The notes beneath the pieces were generated by a model. That model made no database searches. It had not been told where the DNA came from and saw only the letters and a program-made list of their open reading frames with translations. A stretch of DNA of 5,587 nucleotides. Origin: Oscillospiraceae bacterium (lineage in GTDB: Bacteria; Bacillota; Clostridia; Oscillospirales; Oscillospiraceae). The DNA is taken from assembly GCA_031261245.1 (NCBI GenBank), contig JAISKU010000003.1, forward strand, positions 1 to 5,587, written 5' to 3'. This document shows, piece after piece, positions 1 to 4,055 of this stretch (position 1 is the stretch's first letter; every line of letters starts with the position of its first letter). Both the position numbers and the translations under genes were made by a program.

Positions 1-166
1 AAACAGGTGACGTGTCGCCGCTTCGCCCCCGCTTCGCGTGTGCCCCGCGCCCTGCGGGCTCGGTGCGCGTCGGCGGGGCTCGCCGTCGCGCGCGGCTGTG
101 GTGTGCCGCTGGCGCGGCACGGGTTTTCTCGGTCTCGCGCTGTCGCGCTCGCCCTTTGCTCGCTCG
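1..166. other. GC-rich low-complexity stretch, no gene called
   Basis: This edge stretch is almost entirely G/C-rich and built from short recurring words such as GCTTCGC and GCTCGC. It holds three perfect small hairpins at 44-58, 71-85 and 103-120, and CCGCTTCGC twice (18-26 and 29-37). I find no convincing coding region. The minus-strand frame that continues past the stop of the neighbouring gene stays open to the window edge, but its product would be Arg, Ala, Pro and Gly without a recognisable domain, which is what random GC-rich DNA gives. It resembles the stretch at 690-960, so both may belong to the same kind of repeat-rich accessory DNA. Confidence 0.5.
103..120. repeat. Perfect 7-bp hairpin
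   Basis: GTGCCGC (103-109) and GCGGCAC (114-120) pair perfectly around the loop TGGC. A short T run follows at 124-127 on the plus strand, so it could be a weak intrinsic terminator for something transcribed rightward from outside the window. The T run is short and interrupted, and no upstream gene is visible, so it is listed only as a hairpin. Confidence 0.4.
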
Positions 167-176
167 CTACGCTCGC
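163..176. repeat. CTCGCTNCGCTCGC repeat, copy 1 (N=A)
   Basis: This is the first of three exact copies of the 14-base word CTCGCTNCGCTCGC; only the seventh base differs between copies. On the minus strand the A at position 169 supplies the T of the TAG stop codon of the HTH gene. The word GCTCGCCCTT overlaps its right end (175-184) and also occurs at 147-156 and 905-914. Confidence 0.6.
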
Positions 177-565
177 TCGCCCTTAATTTGAGCCGCTTTC
201 GCGGCAAAATCTGCCGCTCGCTCCGCTCGCGCAGCCTTTTCTCTGGCTTTGGCGCAGAGGTATTTCACTCGCGCGTACGAAACGCCCAGACCATATGAGA
301 CCTCAGTCGCAGAATAACCAAGACAATTCCGTAAAACCAGATAAAGAGCCGTCTCCCTGTCATAGTCCCTAAGAACGTCCCAGAACATCGACCGCGAATC
401 CCCGATTTTCGCCGTGTCGTCAGGCGCTTGAATACCCTCGTGAAGCGTTCCGACACCGTGCTTCGCCTCCTTTTCGTGTTGATACCGCTCGGCGCGGAGT
501 GAGATGTCCATGACTTTGTCGATCGCCTCAGCGTCGACGTATGCGGGAGTCCAAGAAAACTCCAT
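167..565 (-). CDS. Small sigma-70 region-4-like HTH protein, phage-type regulator
   Basis: This 132-residue protein has no enzyme motif. Residues about 70-111 look like a sigma-70 region-4 helix-turn-helix: a first helix around ETALYLVLRNCLG, then SATEVSYGLG (85-94), then a likely recognition helix starting SYARVKYL (96 onward). Small proteins of this kind (ArpU-like or DUF1492-like) occur in phages and integrative elements of Firmicutes, where they are thought to act as transcription regulators; assignment to one of those families is an inference. The last 25 residues are Ala, Arg, Lys and Glu only in large part, and are encoded by the GC-rich repeat region. The stop codon TAG lies inside one copy of the CTCGCTNCGCTCGC repeat. 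The start at 565 is supported by AAAGGGG (573-579) seven bases upstream and by a consensus promoter at 598-626. No terminator follows. Confidence 0.72.
   Translation of the reverse strand: MEFSWTPAYVDAEAIDKVMDISLRAERYQHEKEAKHGVGTLHEGIQAPDDTAKIGDSRSMFWDVLRDYDRETALYLVLRNCLGYSATEVSYGLGVSYARVKYLCAKAREKAARAERAADFAAKAAQIKGERA
192..205. repeat. 5-bp hairpin inside the 3' end of the HTH gene
   Basis: GCCGC (192-196) and GCGGC (201-205) pair around TTTC. It lies in the part of the gene that encodes the Ala/Lys-rich tail, between repeat copies 1 and 2. With so short a stem in GC-rich DNA it may be chance. Confidence 0.3.
217..230. repeat. CTCGCTNCGCTCGC repeat, copy 2 (N=C)
   Basis: This is an exact copy of the 14-base word with C at the variable position. 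It lies 54 bases from copy 1, so both copies fall in the same codon phase of the HTH gene. Here the minus strand reads Arg-Ala-Glu-Arg, where copy 1 reads Arg-Ala-stop. Confidence 0.6.
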
Positions 566-589
566 TTTGCAACCCCTTTCGTGAATTTT

Positions 590-605
590 GATACCTAATT
601 GTATC
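590..605. promoter_or_regulatory. Inverted repeat over the -10 box of the HTH gene
   Basis: GATAC (590-594) and GTATC (601-605) form a perfect inverted repeat with a six-base centre. It covers the whole -10 box (598-603) and the expected transcription start near 591 of the minus-strand promoter. A dimeric repressor bound here would block the promoter, but the arms are short and the operator role is inferred from position alone. Confidence 0.4.
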
Positions 606-626
606 TTGCTGCGGTCTCAATGTCAA
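598..626 (-). promoter_or_regulatory. Consensus sigma-A promoter of the HTH gene
   Basis: Read on the minus strand, TTGACA (626-621) is followed after exactly 17 bases by TACAAT (603-598). This is a perfect -35 box and a five-of-six -10 box at optimal spacing. Transcription would begin about 25 bases before the start codon at 565, leaving room for the AAAGGGG ribosome binding site at 573-579. Confidence 0.8.
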
Positions 627-640
627 GTAGTTTTACTTGA
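623..640. promoter_or_regulatory. Palindromic operator candidate over the -35 box
   Basis: TCAAGTA (623-629) and TACTTGA (634-640) are perfect 7-base arms around the centre GTTT. The palindrome overlaps the -35 box (621-626) of the HTH gene's promoter. Eighteen-base dyads at this position are typical binding sites of dimeric phage-type repressors. The binding protein is not identified; the HTH gene product itself or a regulator outside the window are both possible. Confidence 0.5.
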
Positions 641-758
641 TAGCGACGCGGAAATTTTCGGTGATTCTCGGATAATGTTTCACGGGGGTTGGTCGTTGCG
701 TGGCTGTTGTCTCCGTCGCGCTCTCGGCTTGCCCGCCGTCGCCGCGTCGCTCGCTTCG

Positions 759-780
759 CCGCGCGGTTGCCCCCGCGCGG
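759..780. repeat. 8-bp GC hairpin
   Basis: CCGCGCGG occurs at 759-766 and again at 773-780. Because the word is its own reverse complement, the two copies can form a stem with a six-base loop (TTGCCC). It is the strongest small hairpin in the GC-rich stretch. A degraded repeat copy, CTCGCTTCGC, lies at 750-759 and touches its left edge. Confidence 0.4.
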
Positions 781-871
781 ACTCGCTCCTCCTGCGGCGG
801 CGGCGTTCTCGCCTTCGCGCGAGGCTGCCTCTCGCGTCCTCGCGCGCGCTTTCGCTCTCTTGTTTGATTTT

Positions 872-927
872 AACCCTCGGTCAAGGGAAGCTGCGCCTCG
901 CTGCGCTCGCCCTTGACTTCGAGGGTT
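872..927. repeat. Long bulged hairpin upstream of the HNH gene
   Basis: AACCCTCG (872-879) pairs with CGAGGGTT (920-927), and GTCAAGGG (880-887) pairs with CCCTTGAC (910-917). This makes sixteen perfect base pairs interrupted only by a two-base TT bulge (918-919). The 22-base loop contains repeat copy 3. There is no T run on either side, so it is not a usual terminator. It ends 60 bases before the HNH start codon and could be a regulatory RNA structure, or the end or a small copy of a mobile repeat. Confidence 0.6.
897..910. repeat. CTCGCTNCGCTCGC repeat, copy 3 (N=G)
   Basis: This third exact copy has G at the variable position and sits in the loop of the 872-927 hairpin. As at copy 1, it runs directly into CCCTT, so the similarity between the two regions extends beyond the 14-base word. 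Confidence 0.6.
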
Positions 928-987
928 GCCTCCGCTGCGGCTTCGCGACAACGCGCGCGAGGACTACGGTATACGGAGGAAAACATC

Positions 988-1269
988 ATGACAGCAGGAA
1001 TCACAAAGGCACTGAGGAGAATCATCATGGAGCGGGACGGGTACACGTGCGTACTCTGCACGCTCGCAGCAAGCGACGTACATCATCTCTTGAGGAGAAG
1101 TGCGGGCGGGCGAGATGAACCGCGCAATCTCGTCTGCCTGTGCAGGGGACACCACATGCGCATGCACGGGGAATTACTCTGGTACGATGAGAAACGGCAC
1201 CACGACGACATGTACCAAACACTGCTTGAATACCTGGCAGACTACTACGGAGAAGAATTCTACGAATAG
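988..1269 (+). CDS. Small HNH endonuclease
   Basis: This 93-residue protein is essentially a bare HNH nuclease fold, which cuts DNA using one metal ion held by a beta-beta-alpha hairpin. The visible motif, in order, is ERDGYTCVLC with the first zinc pair Cys21/Cys24, the DVHH core with His32/His33, the GGRDEPRN loop with Asn47, then Cys52 and the HHMRMH segment (55-60). In most relatives the second zinc pair is C-x2-C; here the fourth position is His55, so a Cys3His site is likely. No DNA-binding or methylase domain is attached. The start at 988 is preceded by GGAGGA (975-980); an upstream in-frame ATG at 913 lies inside a hairpin and lacks such a site. HNH proteins of this size are common in phages next to packaging genes and as stand-alone mobile nucleases. 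No partner gene is seen here. Confidence 0.85.
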   Translation: MTAGITKALRRIIMERDGYTCVLCTLAASDVHHLLRRSAGGRDEPRNLVCLCRGHHMRMHGELLWYDEKRHHDDMYQTLLEYLADYYGEEFYE

Positions 1270-1278
1270 TAGAGGACG

Positions 1279-1309
1279 AAAAGCCCCGGGGCTTCGCCCC
1301 GGGGCTTTT
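1279..1309 (+). terminator. Strong intrinsic terminator after the HNH gene
   Basis: Two perfect 13-base arms (1279-1291 and 1297-1309) pair around CTTCG. The stem is nine G/C pairs followed by four A/U pairs, so the right arm ends in TTTT. Since the stem starts with AAAA it could also act on the opposite strand. It begins nine bases after the HNH stop and separates the accessory region from spoIID. Confidence 0.88.
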
Positions 1310-1341
1310 GGTATGTTCGGGAATCTTGTGGCATAAATATA

Positions 1342-1365
1342 GTACAAGCTAATAAAACATTGTAC
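1342..1365. promoter_or_regulatory. Inverted repeat in the spoIID upstream region
   Basis: GTACAA (1342-1347) and TTGTAC (1360-1365) form a perfect inverted repeat with a 12-base A/T-rich centre. It is in the 88-base A/T-richer gap between the terminator and spoIID, 33 bases before the start codon. A regulator site is possible. I could not fit a good sigma-A promoter nor a convincing sporulation sigma-factor promoter: TTGTGG (1326-1331) and TAATAA (1350-1355) are a poor pair at 18 bases. Confidence 0.3.
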
Positions 1366-1397
1366 AGAACAAAAGTGGGAAAGTCAAGGAGATACTT

Positions 1398-2480
1398 ATG
1401 AATAAGCTTGTGCTTGCATCCGTCGCGCTAGGGGTTTTTGCCGTGCTGCTGTCAATAGCGTCGGCGCTGATATGGCCGCTGAGTAAAGACGTACCCGAAC
1501 AGGACGCGCCGCCTGAGGCGACGGAGACGCCGCCCGAGGCCGCTGCGACGCCGACGCCGCGCGTACCGACGCTCGACTTCGGGGACGCGCGCGCGGTAAT
1601 ACGCGTGCTCGACGGGGAGGAGACGCGGGAGATGACGATGTACGACTACCTCGTCGGAACAGTCGCGGCGGAGATGCCGGCCGCGTTTGCGCCGGAGGCG
1701 CTGCGCGCGCAGGCGACAGCCGCGCGGACTTTTGTGATCTACAACATGCTTATCGCGCCTGTAGCGCGGCACCCGGACGCCGACGTGTGCACGGACATCA
1801 CCTGCTGTGCGGCGTGGATAGGCGGGGAGGAGCTGCGCGACAGGTGGGGCGAGGAATTTGACGCGAACCTCAACAAAATCCGCGACGCCGTGGAGGCGAC
1901 GGACGGGATATACATAACGTACGGCGGGGAGCCGATACTCGCGGCGTTTCACTCCTCGTCGTTCGGGAGGACGGAGGACGCGCAGAGCGTCTGGGAGAGC
2001 GCGAAGCCGTACCTCGTGAGCGCGCCGAGTCCCGAGACGGCGGAGGACGTGCCGAACCTCGTCTCGACAGTCACGGTGTCGCTCTCCGACTTCCGAAAAA
2101 CGGTGAGCGCCGCGCTGCCGGAGGCAAAGCTCGACGGCGACGCGGCGGCGTGGATATCGGACGTCGCGCTCGACGGCGCGGGGCGGCTCGCCTCGTTGAA
2201 AATCGGCGGCGCGCAGATGTCGGGCACGCGGCTTCGCGCGATGTTTGAGCTGCGGAGCACGGCGCTGACGGTGACGGTGACGGTGACGGAGGACGTGGTG
2301 TTCACGACGCTCGGCTACGGGCACGGCGTCGGAATGAGCCAGTACGGCGCGAATGTTTTGGCGAAAAACGGCGCGGACTGGCGCGAAATATTGAGGGCGT
2401 ACTACACCGGCGCGGGGTTTTCGGACGAAAATTTTGAAAATACTGAGAAAACCGAGAAGTTATCGTTGATTTTTCCGTGA
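1398..2480 (+). CDS. spoIID: Stage II sporulation protein D, peptidoglycan lytic transglycosylase
   Basis: SpoIID cuts peptidoglycan glycan strands at the septum during engulfment of the forespore, working in the mother-cell membrane with SpoIIM and SpoIIP. The protein has 360 residues, the usual size. Residues 1-27 form one N-terminal membrane anchor, and 31-57 a Pro/Glu/Ala/Thr-rich linker. The catalytic domain begins near 62 and shows YDYLVGTVAAEMP with the catalytic glutamate Glu92, the ALRAQATAARTF helix (101-112), FHSSSFGRTE (184-193) and the C-terminal GYGHGVGMSQYGA (307-319). His125, Cys131 and Cys137 match the H-x5-C-x5-C zinc motif of clostridial SpoIID. AAGGAG (1386-1391) precedes the start. 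Residues 291-297 alternate Thr and Val because of a TGACGG tandem repeat. spoIIM and spoIIP are not in the window. The family also has SpoIID/LytB-like members outside sporulation, but the overall match favours SpoIID. Confidence 0.92.
   Translation: MNKLVLASVALGVFAVLLSIASALIWPLSKDVPEQDAPPEATETPPEAAATPTPRVPTLDFGDARAVIRVLDGEETREMTMYDYLVGTVAAEMPAAFAPEALRAQATAARTFVIYNMLIAPVARHPDADVCTDITCCAAWIGGEELRDRWGEEFDANLNKIRDAVEATDGIYITYGGEPILAAFHSSSFGRTEDAQSVWESAKPYLVSAPSPETAEDVPNLVSTVTVSLSDFRKTVSAALPEAKLDGDAAAWISDVALDGAGRLASLKIGGAQMSGTRLRAMFELRSTALTVTVTVTEDVVFTTLGYGHGVGMSQYGANVLAKNGADWREILRAYYTGAGFSDENFENTEKTEKLSLIFP
2266..2289 (+). repeat. Four tandem TGACGG units inside spoIID
   Basis: Four perfect copies of the hexamer TGACGG lie back to back. 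They encode the alternating Thr-Val run at residues 291-297, just before the conserved GHGVGMSQ segment. Gain or loss of one unit would add or remove exactly one Thr-Val pair without a frameshift, so length may vary between strains. Confidence 0.8.
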
Positions 2481-2493
2481 CACATGCTATAAT
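2466..2493 (+). promoter_or_regulatory. Extended -10 sigma-A promoter of the copper chaperone gene
   Basis: TTGATT (2466-2471) is followed after 16 bases by a perfect TATAAT (2488-2493), with the extended -10 bases TG at 2485-2486. The -35 box is formed by the last codons of spoIID. Transcription should begin near 2500, leaving a leader of about 15 bases with GGAGG at 2504-2508. No clear copper-repressor (CopY or CsoR type) palindrome is visible at the promoter. Confidence 0.78.
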
Positions 2494-2515
2494 AGCGGCA
2501 AACGGAGGTGTTTTT

Positions 2516-2719
2516 ATGGAAAAGCTGACCATAGGCGTGGGCGGAATGTCGTGCAGTCACTGCGTAAAGGCGGTAACGGATGCGATATCGGCGCTGCCCG
2601 GCACGGCGAACGTCGCCGTAAGCCTCGACGACAACGCCGCGACGTTTGAGTACGACGCGGGGCTTGTCACCGTGGACGCGATAAAGGCCGCGATAGTCGA
2701 GGAGGGCTACGAGGTCTGA
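2516..2719 (+). CDS. copZ: HMA-domain copper chaperone, CopZ-like
   Basis: The 67-residue protein is a single heavy-metal-associated domain of ferredoxin-like fold. The metal site is GMSCSHC (10-16) with Cys13 and Cys16, and the usual C-terminal EEGYEV ends the domain. CopZ binds Cu(I) in the cytoplasm and passes it to a P-type ATPase or to a copper-sensing repressor. Neither CopA nor a CopY/CsoR-type regulator lies in the window, so the partner is not visible. The short, well-placed ribosome binding site GGAGG (2504-2508) picks the start at 2516 over an in-frame ATG at 2477, which lies upstream of the -10 box. It has its own promoter, and could also be read through from spoIID, 35 bases upstream. 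Its last 13 bases overlap the convergent phzF gene. Another metal such as mercury or zinc is less likely given the MSCSHC site. Confidence 0.85.
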   Translation: MEKLTIGVGGMSCSHCVKAVTDAISALPGTANVAVSLDDNAATFEYDAGLVTVDAIKAAIVEEGYEV

Positions 2720-3495
2720 GTTGTGAGCTCTCCGACTAAGTACAGCACCGCGCGCCCCGCGATCTTCACGCGCTCACCGCAGTCCCGGCAGTATAGCGTC
2801 CCACTGCGCTTTGAAAGCTGTTTTGCGACAAGCTCCGTTTTGCCGAGCCGCTCGCTCCAGAACGGAATCAAGGTGGAGTGGGACGAGCCCGTTACGGGGT
2901 CCTCGGGGATTCCGACTTTCGGCGCAAAGAATCTTGACACAAAGTCCGTCTCCTCGCCTTTCGCTGTTACGATTACGACAGAGTAATCGGAAAGCTGACG
3001 TATTTTTTCAAAATTCGGCTGTAAATTGCGGACTTTCTCCTCGGAATCCACAACCAAAAGCAGTCTTTTCGGCAAATCGTGCGCCTCCGATACCCGCTCC
3101 CCGATCGCAGCCTCCATCAGCGGAGTTACCGCCGTGCGCACGGGTTTTCTCGACGGAAAATCCATCTCATATAAGTCGCCTTTTTTCTCGACGGTCAAAA
3201 TCCCGCTCGCGGTATTAAACCGCACGGTTTTCAACGCCGTGTCCACGAAGTTTGAAATCACAAACGCGCTCGCGAGCGTCGCGTGGCCGCACAGCTCCAC
3301 TTCCACCTCGGGTGTGAACCAACGCAGATCAAAATCATCACCGCGCCTGAGCACGAACGCCGTTTCAGACAAATTGTTTTCCGCCGCTATGCTCTGCATA
3401 GTCCGCGCGTCAAGCGGTTCTTCGAGCAGGCACACGCCCGCGGGATTCCCCGAAAAAATTTTTTCGGCAAAAGCGTCTACGATGTAGTATTTCAT
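2707..3495 (-). CDS. PhzF-family isomerase
   Basis: This 262-residue protein is a complete member of the PhzF/diaminopimelate epimerase-like fold, which consists of two similar domains. Conserved pieces are VDAFAEKIFSGNPAGVCLL at the N-terminus (6-24), ENNLSETAF with the catalytic-type glutamate Glu44, the GHAT loop (70-73) with His71, and EDPVTGSSHSTLIPFW (198-213) with Asp199. PhzF itself isomerises a dihydro-anthranilate compound in phenazine synthesis, but most relatives are in genomes without other phenazine genes and their substrates are unknown; none are here either. No role in the neighbouring cell-wall operon is implied by family alone. The start at 3495 is supported by AAGGAGG (3503-3509 on the plus strand, read in reverse). 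It follows the gene upstream by 52 bases without a clear promoter or terminator. Its end overlaps the copper chaperone gene tail to tail. Base composition is lower in GC than murF. Confidence 0.9.
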   Translation of the reverse strand: MKYYIVDAFAEKIFSGNPAGVCLLEEPLDARTMQSIAAENNLSETAFVLRRGDDFDLRWFTPEVEVELCGHATLASAFVISNFVDTALKTVRFNTASGILTVEKKGDLYEMDFPSRKPVRTAVTPLMEAAIGERVSEAHDLPKRLLLVVDSEEKVRNLQPNFEKIRQLSDYSVVIVTAKGEETDFVSRFFAPKVGIPEDPVTGSSHSTLIPFWSERLGKTELVAKQLSKRSGTLYCRDCGERVKIAGRAVLYLVGELTTQTS

Positions 3496-3547
3496 ATTGA
3501 TTCCTCCTTGCTGATTTCCGGCAGTGCCGCCGTTTTATTGGTTTGGA

Positions 3548-4042
3548 CTATTTCGGCAAGGACGCCAGAATGTCGGCTTTTCTTAACTCCGCCATTTTTT
3601 TCACGCACTCCAATGTCCGGGCATCCGGATTAATAAATTTCATTGCAGTGATACAGACGTTATTGAATTCCTTTCCGAATACAGCTTTGCGCGTTCCCCC
3701 CGGATTGCCGCAGCCGCCGCAATTTGTGCAGAAATCAACATTTTCCAAAGCGATTTCTTTCAGACGCTCTTCCGGCGGGGAATCCTCGAACCAACTTGAA
3801 CCGCTGTCGTCAGACCAAACAATCCAAGGCTCGGTCTTCCCTTCGGAGCCGTTGATCAGAATAAAGCACACATACTGGTCTTTATACTTTATCATCCAGT
3901 AAAGTTTGTCCGCCCAGTATCCTTTGCCTCTTTCAAACAGCATTTCGCTCGACCTCAAATATTCGGCAAACTCCAATGCGTTTTTTTGCGCGTCCCCGGT
4001 GAGAGCTTCGCAAATAAAATTTTCAATCTTCTGTTCAAGCAT
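3548..4042 (-). CDS. Uncharacterised cysteine-containing protein downstream of murF
   Basis: I do not recognise a named family. The 164-residue product appears soluble: no signal peptide and no membrane segment. Residues 44-62 (WADKLYWMIKYKDQYVCFILI) look like beta strands, then comes WIVWSDDSGSSWFED (73-87). A cysteine cluster C-x2-C-x2-C (Cys105, Cys108, Cys111) sits in a Gly-rich loop, with further cysteines at 130 and 146; this could hold zinc or an iron-sulfur cluster, which is inference. Similar sequences seem familiar as hypothetical proteins of Clostridia, but I cannot name one. I chose the start at 4042 because GGAG lies eight bases upstream and the gap to murF is then 13 bases; a start at 4084 would give 14 more residues and overlap murF by 29 bases. 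The gene is much poorer in GC than murF (27 G/C in 3601-3660 against 49 in 4561-4620), which hints at separate origin. Confidence 0.75.
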   Translation of the reverse strand: MLEQKIENFICEALTGDAQKNALEFAEYLRSSEMLFERGKGYWADKLYWMIKYKDQYVCFILINGSEGKTEPWIVWSDDSGSSWFEDSPPEERLKEIALENVDFCTNCGGCGNPGGTRKAVFGKEFNNVCITAMKFINPDARTLECVKKMAELRKADILASLPK

Positions 4043-4055
4043 GATTTTTACTCCG

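Larger units (their letters stand above)
566..987. other. 422-base gene-free stretch: promoter region, then GC-rich repeats
   Basis: The left part (566-680) has moderate base composition and holds the promoter and palindromes of the minus-strand HTH gene. From about 690 to 960 the DNA becomes extremely GC-rich and low in complexity. It holds an 8-bp hairpin at 759-780, an imperfect hairpin at 818-836, a degraded repeat copy near 750 and a long hairpin at 872-927. The open frames here on both strands are Arg/Ala/Ser-rich without domain or ribosome binding site. I see no convincing promoter for the HNH gene that follows. Confidence 0.55.

Noticed and set aside
38..298. Plus-strand open frame of 86 codons
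   Set aside because: It overlaps the HTH gene on the other strand, is Arg/Ser/Leu-rich from GC-rich repeats, and has no ribosome binding site.
595..951. Minus-strand open frame of 118 codons, rich in Arg and Ser
   Set aside because: It ends inside the promoter of the HTH gene and has the composition expected from GC-rich repeats, with no good start signal.
1..960. CRISPR array or diversity-generating repeat
   Set aside because: The repeats are short, unevenly spaced and without unique spacers of constant length; no cas or reverse transcriptase gene is present.
913..987. Upstream start for the HNH gene
   Set aside because: It lies inside the long hairpin and lacks a ribosome binding site, whereas GGAGGA stands at the right distance from the ATG at 988; the extra residues are low complexity.
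588..1118. Plus-strand open frame of 176 codons
   Set aside because: It runs through the low-complexity stretch and then the HNH gene in the wrong frame; the product has no domain.
1452..2324. Minus-strand open frame of 290 codons
   Set aside because: It is a shadow of spoIID: Arg-rich, without domain, caused by high GC at third codon positions.
2477..2515. Upstream start for the copper chaperone gene
   Set aside because: It lies upstream of the -10 box and so would not be in the transcript; the HMA domain begins at the second methionine.
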